The notes beneath the pieces are model-generated. The model saw only the letters and a list, made by a program, of their open reading frames with translations, was not told where the DNA came from and made no database searches. From contig JAYKAV010001267.1 of assembly GCA_035582835.1 (NCBI GenBank), positions 72,716 through 136,715 of the forward strand: a DNA stretch of 64,000 bases, written 5' to 3'. Of the stretch, positions 48,756 to 63,300 are shown in pieces. Each line of letters starts with the position of its first letter. Position 1 is the stretch's first letter. Source of the stretch: Phoebastria nigripes. Lineage: Eukaryota; Chordata; Aves; Procellariiformes; Diomedeidae. A program made the position numbers and the translations under genes.

Positions 48756-51700
48756 TTATACTTTTTGTTGTATAAAGTTTTCAAGTTTTATTATGATACA
48801 AGCAGTACATTCCATCACTCTCATAGCAACTTCTGAAGTAAACCTATCATTGGGAATCTGTGGAAAAGGAAGTAAGTCAGGATACCTAGTTTTTAAGCTA
48901 TCTACTCCATAAGCTTCCAATGTCTGAACATCATTTGTAAGCCCTTCAAGTTGCTGACTATACTCCTCTATTTTTTGTGCAAGGGCTGCTGGTTTTACGT
49001 CTTTGTCTGATTTGCCCTTCACAGCGTAGTCAGCTGCAATCAAGGCTAGTTTAGTAGAAAGGTAGCATTTAAAGCATACCCATTCATTGGCATTTTTATG
49101 AAGGTCATTTCTTGCAGCTGAAAAGTTAGCTCGGGCCTGCCTAAGCCATCGACGTGCCTCTACAGGATTGCCAACAGACCTGAAGGTAGGTGGGACGAAA
49201 AAGCGTTGCGAGTAAGATGGCCCCGTGGAAGACGGACACTTTTCTTTATACTGTTGCCTTTCAGATTTGTGGCTTGTTGCTTCCTGATTCCATGAAGTAT
49301 AAAATCTCTGAAATGAAAATTTATCTGACTGAAATCGAGAAGCAGAGGANGAAAATGGTCTTCTTGAGGCTCTGTCCATATTTTGATCCATAAAGGCCTG
49401 TTTTTCTAGCCTGTTAATCTCATTCTGTAAATGTTTGAAAACTTCATTAGCTATATCAAGATTCTCTGCATTTTTATCTGGATGCCATTTAAGATACAGC
49501 CTCCTAATAATCTTTTTTCTTTCAGATTCTGGAAGCTTCCAAGCCTGTTCAATCACAGATGTCACTTCTCTTAATATTTCTGGCAACAAGTTTGACTTTA
49601 TCTTTTTTGGAGAGTGATGTTTTGAGGACATTGTTTTGTGGCTCTCTCTACCAGTGAAAAGAGGTGGAATTGTCCTCGGTCCGTGCGCTGGAAATTCTGT
49701 AGGACTGGTTGGGGTAGAAGGTGTGCTATCCCTGCTTTGAGAACTTTCCTCTGGTCTTGAAAATTTGTACAAGTCAAGAGAACTCACTATTTTATATTCA
49801 CTATATCCAATATCAATCTGGTAAATCTTCCCTAGAAAACTGGGACTTTCATCATCTTCTCTTTCTACTTCTTGTACAATGATTGCATAGGTATAAGTTG
49901 GTTGATATGATCCATATATATCACCACCTTCAGCATCAACAAGGTAACCAACATATTCACCAGGATAAAATACATTCATTGGATCCATAAGAAGTGTATA
50001 GTGAATTTCAGCTGGTATAGGAGTGCCAGGTGTTGGTAGTTCAAGTTTTGATGGCTCAGAAGAGTCATACTTCACTCCTAAACTGTCAAGCTTCTCACTG
50101 ATCCGGTAAATATCATTACAACCCAGCATAGCAATTAAATACGAGGTATCAGAAATCAGGTTGTCAGTTGCGGATTTTAAGGTCATTGCTAATGCTAACA
50201 GGAAATTTATGTCTTTGCTGTCAGAATGCTGTATGTAAAGCAGTATTACTGCATTTCCATATCTCTTCAGGAAAGCAAATGTTTCACTTTTGCTGTGGGG
50301 AATAGGAGCAAAACCTTTAACTCTTAATGTTGTTTGCAACTTCTCAAAACAGGAAACTTTCAAACCTTCTCGCAAAGCTTTGCAAAGTCTTACTGCTTTT
50401 TCTTCATTAGCCAAAAAAGCGTTGTCATTTTCATGCTTCATAATCCTAATGAGTCCTGTGATGAATTGTTCTGAAGACAACAGTAACTGTAACCTTCCCT
50501 GCAAAGAACATAATGCTCCAAACTGACAAATTTTAGGAGACTCTTCATCCAACTGTTCTTCAAGAATACTGCTAAGTAAGCGAGGCCTCAATTTCTGAGG
50601 GAATAACATTATCAATTTAGTATGAAAACCATGGTCTTTGCCTAAGTAACACTGGCTAAGATCAACAAGCATTTGCACACCAATGTTACCTTGGATTCTA
50701 CTTTTGTAGTGGGGTGCATCATCAAAAACTAAGATACTAGACTTTACCAACCTACCATCTTGACTGGGAAGGTAAAGGGCAAAATCCCTCATATTCTCAA
50801 GGTCATTCCTAACCTTGACAGAATCATTCTGAAGACTTTTGAATAGGCCAGAAACTACTCTTTTAACTGTGCGCATTTCATTAGGATCCAATTGCTTTCC
50901 TTCTGAGTTCTTGAATATGCGACCTAGAACTTCAACATACTGCTTCGTTGAAATAATGTCTTCAGTACCCAAATGTTTAAATAACTGATGGAAAGTACCA
51001 AGTTCTAAAGGAAGTTTGTAAAGATAAGGTTTAAAGTCAGATTCATACTCAAGGTTTATTACTACCTCTTCAGGCTTAAGGAGCTTCCAACCTTCTTCCA
51101 CCATTACAAAAGAAACTCCTCGAAGCTGAAAGCGGAATTCCCTCTTCTCTGTACTAAGAAATTCATAAATGCTTCTTAGGACCTTGGCCCTAGTTTTTAC
51201 CATGTCCTCATCCAAAGTTGTTATATTGCATATGTTCCTGCAGTTATTGATAACTTTGTCCAGGGGAGGGTCCAAATTAACATTCAGCATAGTTAAAACT
51301 TGCTCAAGTTGTTCTTGCGCACCAAGACTACTTCCCTCTTGCTCTTTGATGCTTAAAGGTGTTGCTTTCTCAGGAAGAATGGGACATGAAGTCCACAGCA
51401 ACTGCAACACATCAGTCTGTTTGAATTTAGGATTCACCTGTGCCCCATTGAATCGTATAAGAGGAAGTGTCCCATTAACTTCTTGATACTGAGGATGAAA
51501 TCTAACAAATTCTGCTGGAGCTCGTTCAGGGCACAGAAAAGGAATTAATGACAATTCTTTCAGAAAATTTCCTGACAAAAGGTCAGTTCTTTCTTGAAAT
51601 ATGTGATGAAGGAGGACATCAACAGTATTCTGTAGTGTTTCTTTAGACCAGCTTTCTGTATTTGCTCGCATGCTGATCTCCTTAGCAAACTGTAATAACT

Positions 51701-54700
51701 GTTGCTGAGAAATGATGAATTTCAATCCAATATGTCGTAGAAAAGTTACCCATGATGGAAGGAATGCAGCTTGATTTTTTGGTTTTGTAAGTTGCTCTAG
51801 TTTCCTAAAAAAATCTTGAGGTATAAAGAATTTTTCAGGAAGCATAACCTCAAAGACTTTGACAGTCCTGTCATAAAAATATTTTGCAGGTTTTAATCTA
51901 TTGCCTGCATCATGAATGATCAAAATGCTTTCAAGCTTTTCAAACAGCTGCTCTTTCATTTCTGAAGTTTCTTCAATGCTAGTTAGCCTATTCTTTAAGT
52001 AGATCAAGTGTTCTAATTTTGCATCATAAGACAGACTTTCAATTTTTGGCAACAGATGTTTCAAGTACACTTCAAGATCATCCACAGAGACGCAGCCAAG
52101 CACAGTATACAAGTCTTTCAAATGAACCTTCTCTTCAAGAAAAGCTGATGAAGTCGACTGTGTCCATCTGTCTACTTCTACTGATGGGATGCTTTTCATG
52201 AGGACATAACACATTCCATATTTTGAAATGCTGATGTATCGGCCACTAATTGATTTGTAACATGGAAGAGACTTTAAAATTTTAATGTCATCCTGAGATG
52301 TCAAATGACATAAATTGCAATTGAAGTACATTAAGAGAGCCTCAAAGTCACTTTCTGCTAACTTTTCAGTCCTAAAAGTTGATGTCTGTACCATATATTG
52401 TATGGCTTTCAGAATGCTTGAAGGATTATCTATATTTGCTGTACGTCCCGACAACAAAGGCACTAAAGCACTGTCTTTGGAGCAAATTTTGTTCAATGCC
52501 AGCTGAATACAGCCTGTTTTCATTAAAGCATGAAACACTTTATCACTCTGAGCATTTGGAAAAACAGCTATATGCATAATGCTGAGGGGCAGCAAAACAT
52601 CACACTCTGGCACAACAAGATGATTAGCTGAGAGAGTAAACCTTACACCTGGGAGCAAAGTCCAGTCCTTCAAAGTTTCAACAACATCATCGAATTTTGC
52701 TTGCATATCTTCTTGCTCTTCCTTAATATTTATAGACTCACTAATAAAATGCCAGGCATTTTTAAGCCAAGATTCACTTGCAAAGTTTTCCTTCCATTTC
52801 ATACAATTTCTAGTTTTGTATTCTCTAGGCAACACAGATGATAGCAATTCAGCAAAACTTGTGATATCAAAGACTTTCGCTACTTCACTGCTAAGTAAAA
52901 TATTGTTGTATCTCAAATACAATGTGTTCATAAAGAGATCCTTGCGAGATGGAATCAGTTCATGGTATGTTGTTAAGAACTTCGGTCGCTTTGAATCAAA
53001 AATTTGCAAAACATTGTCAAGAGTAATAAGGAGTGGCAAGCCCTCAATTTGGATTTCATTTTCTTCTGCATCTTTAAAACAATAGTCAACCAGAAGTTTG
53101 AGACTATGGAAGAGTTTCAAATTTGTCTGCTGAAGACGACAGGGTAACTTTCCAATGTGGCAATTAGAGTCTGGAAAAGAAAATGTCATCAAAAATAATC
53201 GGACATCAGCAGGTGTCACATAGGTGACAGGAATATCTGCATCTACCAAACAGTGGTAAAGATTTGCAGTTTCATCACAGTTATATACCAAGTTAAATCC
53301 AATTTCTAAGAGTAAATGCTTGAGTCTGTAAACATTTTCAGCCACTGTCTTCCGTGTTGTGATGTTGTATTCTGTATTCTTGAGATGTTGCAATTCATCT
53401 TGTAGTAAATTGTCAAAGAATGGCCTGCCTTTGTTCACAGTAGACATGTTAACCCATGTGATGATAACAGCAGAATGCAAATCAGAACCATCAATGTTTG
53501 GAGCTCGCATAACAGGTAAAAGACGCTTCAAATCTTCATAAATGCAACTGTAAACTGCTTTCACTAAACAATACCAGTCTGGCTGAATATCGAGTCTATT
53601 AACTGGAAAAAAGGATAAAAATTTTTTTAAAGTGTCTTTCACAACATGAATGGGTGTGTTTTGCAGCACCGATACTGTAGGATCAGTGCCTGGAAAATAC
53701 CGTTTCTTCAGCTGAATCAGCAGTTCAACATAGGCTGGTGCTATCAGCGCTGTCATTAGGCTACTGTTCCAGTCACTTCTTACTCCAACACCATTATCAT
53801 CACGCCATAGATTTCTTCTTGCAGAATCCAGAGCAAAGTGCCCATTCACATGAAAAGGTAACCCAGTTTCTAAAGATAACGGTAAGAAACAGAATGCTCT
53901 GTGGGGTTTTTTGTAATTATGAGTAATGCAAGCTGCTACCCCGCCACGTGGAAAAAGAGTAATGTCCTCATTCTTGTGGGCTGAAACCACACTTTTGGAT
54001 ACCTTTTCCATGGCAGAAAAGCCTGACCTGTTACAAATTAACCAAGTTGTAAGATTTCCTTCCGAGTCTTCAGTATCCATTGTGTAAGTAATCTGTTGCA
54101 CAGGTATTTCACTTAGCTGCTTTTTTTTAGTTACGCTGTCAATTACAGATGCATGGAATTGCTTTCGTTTCAGTCTGTCTCCATCAGTGATTTTGCCTTG
54201 TACAGAATACAACACATTCAGTGCTCCTGTTGTTTTTTCTATCTCACAAATAGAAATTTTTTCCATATGGTTCAAAAACATTAAGAGTTCTGCTCCATCT
54301 GTACGCAGCTTATCTAAAAGATTTTGGACCATTCTATCTGAGCACGGAACTGAGGAAATTTCTGATACTTTCGCCATTTCTCCATTTCGAAGAGGAAACC
54401 TAAACATTGTGCAATTATCCAGTTTAAAGTGATTTCCTAAGTAGAGGTCCAGTACATCTGAAAACTGTGTTCTGAAATCTGCATCTAAATCTCTAAACAT
54501 GCGGCCAGGACTTGTTGATGTTGAACCTGGTGCATATCTAGCATGAGGATCAAAAATACAAAGTATATCATTGCCAGAAATGAAAGAAGGGCAATCAGTA
54601 ATGTGATAAACAGAATTGAAACCTATACCATATTGTCCAGTTTTACAGGGATTTCCTACTTTTGTACCTTTTCCAAGGTTCTGAATTCCTCGAATATCAT

Positions 54701-57700
54701 CTTCTGTAAAAGGCTGATTGTTGTAAACACACAGTGCTGGTCCTTGAAGTGGTGCCCATTTCTCATCAAATATTCTATCGGCTGGATGCTGTCTAGGATC
54801 AAACACAAAACAGATCTCTGTAGCTTTTGCATCATCTGCATTCTGAAGGAGCTCTTTCAGCATTTCTTTTTCTGAAGGGTAGGCATTAAGAATGCTTTTA
54901 ATTCTACTTGTCAATTTTTCTTTCTGGCCAAATTCTGTTCCAAGGGTAGTAAAACAGATATTGGATGCATATCTTTCTAAAGCTTTATGGCGTTTTGGTA
55001 TTGCTCCAAGCTTTACTGCAACTTCTCTTGGAATATCACCATGACAATATTTAACAGTTGTGTCTTTAACTTTAATCCATGGACAGTCATTGTAACACAA
55101 AGATTTTGCAGGCAGGAGTGCAAGACGAGTATCGGGTAACAAAATGTCACCATACTTTTTCTCACAAAATTCCTGCTTCTTCTCTCTAATGAGGCCCCAT
55201 ATTCCTTCACTAATTATTCTCCTGCAAAGCTGAAATTTGTCTTCTGCTAGTTGTTTGGTCCCTCTTTCCTGATTTATTAATTCCAGAACTACAGCAAAAT
55301 CTTCAACTGTAAAAGCCTGTCTTACACCCACAGTTTCAAACAGCTCACGGAAACTATTTTTATATTTATTAGGCAACTGATAGAGATAGGGTGCTGCTTC
55401 AAAATTCAAATGAAAAGACACTTTTGTTGGATCAACATACACATTCTCAACTAGAATAAAACTACAATTTGTCAGTTGTTCAATTATCATAGCTTTTGTT
55501 GATTCATTTTGTAACATTGCTTCATGTAGATATTTGTAACAAGCATTAGTGATATTTTCTTGATATAACGTGATTCCATCAAATGACTTCGCAACTTCTT
55601 CTAACTGATTTATGACCAAATTAACAGCTGGTTTCTTCAGTAAACCCAAAAATTCTTTGACAGCTAATGACAAAGCACCACAACCTTTAAAGGAGTGGGA
55701 ATTTTCATTAAGAATTGGTTGTATTAGGCAAACTATATCTTGATGATCAGCAGTGAAAAGATCAGTTGCTGAAAACATTGCTTCAGGCTGAAAATCACTG
55801 CCTTTCCAGTGCAGTGAGAAGCCTGCTGGTTTGCTAAGGAAAGGAAGAAACGGGATGGTTTGACATTTTGCAGCAAATTCTTTAGCTCTAGGGTCCCTAG
55901 ATTTTAGTTTTTCATCAATAAGACTCAATATAATACTGCTTCTGAGACAAGCTGCAGCATGATCAGTCTTGTTAATTTCAGCTACTGACTCCGCACGTTC
56001 TATCAGATCTTCCCATAAAATATCGTCTTTAGCCATTCCCAACTGAACAAGTTTAACCAAAATAACAGGGTTAAGATAATCCTGAGTGGTGCCGTAAGGA
56101 AATCTTCCATCTTCAGCATCATATAACTTTGCAACTCTTCCTTCAGGATGGATCAGTCTTGATGGTGTAACTAATGGATGTCCATCCAATGAACAGGGAA
56201 TACATGGAGTAACACGAAGAATTCCTGAGAACTCCTCAACTTTTTCATTGAGAACATAACGCATCAAAGGATCACGCAGCTCTGCATCAATCTCCTGAAC
56301 ATTAGGGAAAAATACTTCAGAAAAGAACTGTTTCTCAGAGAATGTGTTCTCCAATAATATGTATTTGCATCCCGCTTCTTCAAATCCTGCCTTTACCCAG
56401 GAGGGGAGATCTACAGCACACAGATTTTTGGAACCAGTTTTTTTAAGGTACTTCAGAAAGATCTTAAAGGCTGACGGTCCAACATCTGGTCGTTTCAGTA
56501 TAGAGTCATCTAAAAACCTTACGTTCTTCATGGAAACCCAAGAGAAACCATCAGAAAACACTCTGATCCCTTCTTTGCTTTTCATATGAGCTATGTCTTC
56601 ATAAAACCCTTGACAAACAACAGAAAAATCATCATGAACTGAATCAGGATCTGGCCACACTGCACAGTAACTGTAGTCAACTAGCTCGCCATTGATTGCC
56701 ATGTCACGTAGAACACAAAGTGCTTCTATGTAGGCTTTTACAATAACATGCCTCATGAATACACTATTCCATCTTCCTTTCGTGTCTGTTTTCCAGATCT
56801 CTTTCCGATTTGAAGTAACTGCAAAGCAGCCATTTATATGAAGAGGTAAGCCTGTTNTTATTCGTAGAGGTAAATAGCAGAATACCTCACCCATGTTGTT
56901 GCAATTAGGTTTCACGATCCACTTTTGATCCTGGGTTTCAGACAGCAGCACTCCTACTCCACCACAGGGAACAAGACCTAGTCTTCGTCCACTTTCATGT
57001 AATGAAAATTTTAAAGCATCTCCAGTGTCCATGCAAGAACATATAAGCCATGTTGTTGAATCTACTGTTTTCTGTGGCAATTCATCAGCTGATCTTTTTA
57101 TCTGTCCTGATTTAGCCATTTCAAAGAAAGAAGCTGGATCATCTTCTGTACCTCTGAAAAGTGGAGACTGTAAATCAGCAATCCGCCTAAATACATGGTG
57201 AAATTCTTCTACTACTATCTGTAAGATACACGAGGACTTCGGTGTTTCAATGGGAAGCTTTTTATTACTGCTGCTGCAGCCCTTCATGAGTTTAGCTGCT
57301 TCCTTTAAAACACTTACATTTGGTGCAGTCAAGGCTTTGGAAGAACACAGATTTTTTTTTATAGTGACAACATCTTGTGCCACCCCGGGATCATCCGCTT
57401 CAATTTTCAAGTATTTCAAAACCATTGAATTTACACTCTGAGCAAATATTATCAGTCTATGACCACAAATACTGAACTCATCCACAAGAGAGTAAATGTC
57501 TGCTGTATTGTAACATGCACTGCTGACTTCACTCACTTTAGCTTCCTGCTGAGTTCTAAAGGACAGCCTGAAAAGCGTTCCTTTGTAGCTGTAAGGAGAT
57601 TCTACAGTCAGTGGTAGCTGGCAACCAAAAACTCCTATAAATGGCTTAAACTGATTGGGAAATTTTCGCAGCCTCTTCTGTTGTTTACTCCAGTTGATTT

Positions 57701-60316
57701 TGATCCCAGGGTTAGATTTATCTCTAATATGCTTACTGATATGGTTAACATTTGGATCAAACATAATCATGAACTCCCGGCTCAAAATAATAGGAACATC
57801 AGTGATATGATAAACAGAATTGAATCCCAGTCCAAATTTTCCTACTTTGTCAACTTCACTCCTTTTTAAAGACTCTCCTAATCGAGTTATATTTAGGAAA
57901 TCAGAGTCAGAAAATTCAGAATTATTGAATGACCACAAAGCTGGACCATGACATGCTGCCATTCCTGGATCCAGAAGATTCTCTCTTATATCCATATTTC
58001 TTCTCATGTCAATCAGGAAGTTACATTCCGTTGCATTAGCATCATCAGCATTTTGAAGAAGCTCTTTAAAGATATCTGAAATGGAAGGGTATTCTTCCAA
58101 AATGTTTTTAATTCTTACAGTCAGAGGCTCTCTTTGCCCAGATTGCTCAAATCCCATATTTTCTGGGTTAATCAATCTTGTGCTAAGGCATGGGACATTT
58201 AACCACTCAGCAGTTTTCATTGGTATGTCTTCATGCACCAAAATTATTGGTTCAACAGAATCTTCAAGCAAATCATTTAAGTCATCAACTTTGATATCAC
58301 AATAACAGCACTCATGAATCGGCCTCATTGCAAGTTTATAAGGAAGTTTGCCACTGTACAGTGGCATGGGTGTATGCAGACTTGCAGGAATCTGATTGCT
58401 GTAGAGCCATCTTATGATGCTCAACATAATGTGAAGATTTTGTTTACTCTCTTGTTCCGAAAGAGGCTGCTCACTTTTTAGATATATTTTCTGAATGACC
58501 ATAGAAACATGGTCTGGTGTTAACTGCTCAATTGAACCACAACATTTAAACAACTGGTGAAACTTTGCCATAGTTTTTGGCACATAATGTAGATAAGGCT
58601 GGAGATCAAGATCAGGTACTGACTTTATTACTGCTTGAGTGAGGGAACAAAATGTTTTACCTGTCCAAACCCAGGGAAATTTCAGGGCTTTAAAAGCTTC
58701 TTTGCCTTCTTCTAGATGATCGTGCATAAATCCATAAATCTCAAGCAAGATATGCTGAAATTGATAATAGTCCTCATCACTGAAGGTTTTAGAACTGTGC
58801 CAATCGACCACCACCTTGAAATGCTTTAAGACTGCTTTTATGCTGGGCTTGGTGGGGATGCCAAGTGCTTTTTCTATATCCAACAGCACATTTTCCACAA
58901 GAGGAACTGAGGAACCAACTAAAATTGCGTGAGATATATCACACATTTCTGGTGGTGAACACAGATTACAATGATCTCCTTTCCAAACTAAGGATCCTGG
59001 ATAATTTGGAGGTCTTTCCTTACACACGGGAATCCATTTTATTTTTTTCAGCGCAGCTTTTGTTTCAGATGAGTGAAGCAGTGTTTGGTTTTTGTTCAAA
59101 ATCATCAAGAGAGTTCTAGCTTTTCTTAACAGTAAATCATGATTGGTGTTAGAGTTAGCATGCAAACTTTCAATTTTATTTGCCACTCTCATAATATCAC
59201 TTTCCTCAAGATTGGCCTCATTTTTTAAGCCTATTTGTCTCAGAGAATGAAGAATATCTGACGATGTAAAAATAACAGGGGGGAAGCAAATCTCCTCCTC
59301 GGCATAAAACAAATTTTGCAGAAGTTCTACCTCAGGATCAAAGAGTTCATTTGCTGACATTATCTTTTCCTGTGAAATCTTAATAAACTTTAGTGATGTT
59401 AGCCAATCTATCACATCTGTATTCTCATTTTTCAGAAAAGTCAGATTTTCAAGAACCCATTGCATTATCTGTGTTGTTTCATCATATGAATAAAAATCAC
59501 TTCTAATATCTTGTACAACAAACTTCAAGCAATCTGTGCTCTTTAGCTGTTCTATCTTCAGCAGGTTAGCTAAGCGAATAGTAGCTTCATCACTGTTGTC
59601 AATTATTGGAATAGAAAATCTTAGACCAGGAGGAATTTTGGCAGTGTGGTGTAATACCTTACTACCTTTTAGCCCAGTAAAAACAGGGGCACTTTCATCA
59701 GATGACTTTTCGATTTTTTTAAATATTAGCAATTCCTGAATAATTTTTCTCTCTTTTTCACTCGCATCAGTTAAACTAGCTAAGAATGCCCTAAGAGCAT
59801 CTTTATGTGTTGACGGGAATGATGCAACCTGACTGCATAGTTTCTGTAATGACATTTTTTCCATTATTTGCAAAACAGCACTTGGTAATGGTGGATGCAC
59901 GTATTTTTTTATAAGTGGATGTTGGATAGAAATATCCAGCTTCTTAAGTACAACTCCACCAACTTTCTGAATAATATCAGCTAAGTATTCCGGGAGCTGA
60001 GTCTCAGATTCATCTTCCAGAATGATAGGCGATGGATTCCTAAATCTAACCAGTTCCACTGATGTTTGGTTTTCCTCCAGCAGTGTCTTGGGGATAAGCG
60101 GCATGTCATCAAACACACTCAAGTCTTCAGAAAAATGTATATATAGGTTCTTCCAGACCATCTTAAGCCAGGAAACTGATGGGTGATTTTTGTCTTCCAA
60201 ACCTGGATACCACTGTACCACCATGTCTCTGCCAGGCCACACACTATTCATAACTTCTTTAATGAGCCGGGCAAATCTTTCTGGGTTCAGAAGCTGCAGC
60301 TGAGTGCATGGCCTTC
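48756..60316 (-). CDS. SACS: SACS giant terminal exon, sacsin residues from about 730 to the C-terminus
   Basis: Sacsin is a very large cytosolic co-chaperone-like protein of neurons and other cells, linked to intermediate filament and mitochondrial organisation; loss causes spastic ataxia (ARSACS) in people. This single exon has 3852 complete codons, one open frame, and matches the human protein nearly end to end. The acceptor TTGCTATAATTTCAG precedes 60316; the exon opens with two bases of a split Gly codon and then [20 protein letters not shown], 21 codons before the first Met at 60251. Counting that Arg as 1: HSP90-like ATPase repeat with [14 protein letters not shown] (N755) and [13 protein letters not shown]; a second with [14 protein letters not shown] (N1825) and [14 protein letters not shown] domain with HPDKN (His 3611); HEPN domain about 3716-3847; stop TAA at 48758-48756. 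The N at 49350 is in TCN (Ser). The N at 56857 is in ANA, probably Lys as in human. The ubiquitin-like domain and first repeat lie in upstream exons outside the window. Confidence 0.98.
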
Positions 60317-63300
60317 CTGAAATTATAGCAAAAGGGCAAAGCCATGAAAATCACAGAGCAGAGTTACATAACAAAGTGCTTTTGGTTGTTGGGGGGGAAG
60401 AAAAAAAAAAAAAAAAAAATTCTAACTTGTGCCCCGCCTTTTCATTTTGTGGAAAAAACTGTTTGTTAAATAGAACTGCACACACCAGCTCCCCTTGCTT
60501 TTAGGAGTTAATTAAAAGTGAATACATTCCATGTTAGTATAAAAACAAATTGGAAATGATCAATATGTTATCGCATTTGTTAGTTTGGCACAAGAGTTCT
60601 CAGGCATACATAGCAACTATGGATTTACAATCAAAGTAGAAGCTTCAAACATATTTTTTTGTTTGGTTGATTCTTTATACTACTTATTTGGCTAGCAGTA
60701 AAGAAGAATCTAATCCATTATTTGTTTGTCTATAATTGCAAAGATTCAAATAGATTTGAAAGATTATTTATTAGATAAAGCAAAGAGCAGCTCAAGTGCA
60801 GATGATCTTACACTAAAACTGACAAGCAACAAAACTCAGTTGTGCAAGGAGTGCTGAAACTAAGTTTAGATGTATAAGCTTTTATTCTTATTATCAAAGC
60901 CCTCACTAAAAGAAATATACGTTAACACTCATATCTTAATTATCATTAAGACAACTTATACTTCAAAATTATAGAATGTCTGAGGGTAAGAAAATAGTAC
61001 AGAATATAAAAATACCACTACTTCCCAATGACATCAAAAACAATGACAGAAATGGAAGCAAGGCATCTATTTGAATTTCAGATCTTTCTTCCATCTAGAT
61101 AGCACTGCCATTTCCTTAAAAGCAACAGTCTAAAGATATTATCTACTCTCCCTGCTCTGCTGGAAATCGGCAGTAAGACATCCTTCAGACAAAAAATTTT
61201 TTCCTTTCACTTCATGCCTACAGAGCTATGCATTCTGTTAGTTCTATTGAACAGAAAACACGGGTAAACACAGCAACCTTGTGAAAGTGAGAAACACTTG
61301 CAGCAGGGGGCCAGCAAGATAAGAATCTTCTTAAAAGCTAAGCTTAAATCCCATTATTTGAGCACAGATCTTTAGAAATACTGTTTTAAAATCTATACAT
61401 GCAATCTTAAAATACTGGAAATCTTCCTGCATGGGAATTTATTAAAAAGTATATGAATACACCAATGAAAATATTGATCATTTCTGTGTAACATAACTAC
61501 AAGGTTTTCTTCATCAATATGCATTTCCCCTCAACTGTATTTAGAACTCTTTTCATAATTATCTTTAGTAGCTATCTGTTGGCAGCTCTATTTGGCAAGT
61601 TTTGTTTACAAGAAAGCTGGGGTAATGAGAATAGCTAATCACCAAATTCACACAAATATCAAGCTTCAATCCAAACCAGTACATCTTCAGTTAATAACCA
61701 TACCTGAAAATCCCCAGAGAAGCTGTTGGGCTAGAATGTAATCAAATCCATTTTCAGAAAACAGCTTGTGATTTACACATTAACACACTAAATATAGAAA
61801 CAGTTATTAACTAGAAAAATACAGTACACATTTTAGGAGAGAAAAAATAAGATCTGGTTGTCTTTGTACAACACAATAAAAAAAAACTGCATCCCATTTT
61901 CTCAAACAAATAATGCAAGAAAGTTTCTATTTCTGCAACTGTATCAGGAATCTCTCTGATATAATTTCTACAGCTATGTAAGTAAAATTCTTGTCTGGTA
62001 AGGTTTCAAAACCTGCCAAAACCCCCTCTAATACTTATTATTTATAATAACGTACAACTTTTATGGTACTGCAGTTGTACGTTACAATTATGCAAAATCT
62101 TAGAATGAAGAATAATTTAGAAGGTAGAATGAAGAGAAAAGTAGGCATTACAATCTTGCAAAGGATTATCTGAAAGTCCTTAGGAATTTCTAGAAGATTT
62201 AGAAGAATTATACTTGTCATATTGATTTACAAAAATATGTTGTTCTAATCAGTGAGAGGCATACTACCAATCAAGAACAAGTCCATAGAAAAATGTCATT
62301 CAAAGAAACTGCCAGAGGAAGGAGAGAGACAGAAGACCTTAAATGTGACCAAAAATCTTCCCAGGAACTAAAAAGACTAGATAGACTTTGTTGCAACTCA
62401 GAGACCAAGCCTGGAAGTGAAGGAATGTCCTAGAAGAACTCAGCAAGGGATTGCTTTATGAATACATAGGGTTTTTTCATTTTAGTCACCTCTGCTTTTT
62501 CTGTTGAAGCTGTATTCAAGCATATAGTCTGTCAAACTGTATTTTGTTTTGGTTGTTTTGCTCTGTTTTTTAATTTAAGCATGGTTTTGGACTGCTTTGT
62601 GACATTCACTTAGAGGAAATTGTCTAGGACAATACATCTTAAAAGTCAATTTAAGGTATCATCACAAGGAACTGGTATTTTTCAAAGCTAACATTCATGT
62701 CTTCCATACAATTTTTCATCCATCTAATCTCACTGTGGCTGTCTTGATCCCTAGGTATTTCTGTTCTTTTAAAGTCCCAGCAATTACTACTAGAGTAAAC
62801 AGTAGTTCTTTATGGTTCTATCGCAGATTAAGAATATTCACTGTTTGGATACACAATTTAAAGTAGTCACTGCTTTCAACAGTCTGTATTAAAATAAAAC
62901 AAAATAAATTAGAAACAGTACTGGGGGAAGTTAACAGTAAAAAAAATTAAACCAAGCATATTCTACTGCAACAATAGACACAACACCCATCATATAATAT
63001 GCCCATAAGGCTTTGACAATTCTGCTTTTTAGAACAAAGTTTTGATTTATAGTAGTTTCAGACTTGCTGTTCTTCATATTCAATTAAAGTCCCAGCACTG
63101 ATTTAATATCTTCTATACAATTTATATTATTTTAAATATTCACACTGTTTAATCTGTACAATAAGTCACTCCCAATTCTTTCAATCTTTTCATAGATGCT
63201 TTGCCATACTTTAAAAATTTATCACCTTAGCCTCAGAATTATCTTATTTTTCTATTATTTTTGATAATGAAGCAATGATCAAACCATGGAGAAAGGAGTA

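Noticed and set aside
54543..54875. 110-codon open frame on the + strand inside SACS, and the other + strand frames there
   Set aside because: They are antisense shadows of the strongly conserved SACS frame.
61704..61764. Possible SACS exon on the - strand ending CAG|GTATGG, open for 20 codons in the phase needed by the giant exon
   Set aside because: Its translation (LFSENGFDYILAQQLLWGFS) does not match the human residues before GRPCTQ (LKEAAQTRG), and the only acceptor that keeps the frame open lacks a pyrimidine tract. A better acceptor 23 bases upstream puts a stop in frame.
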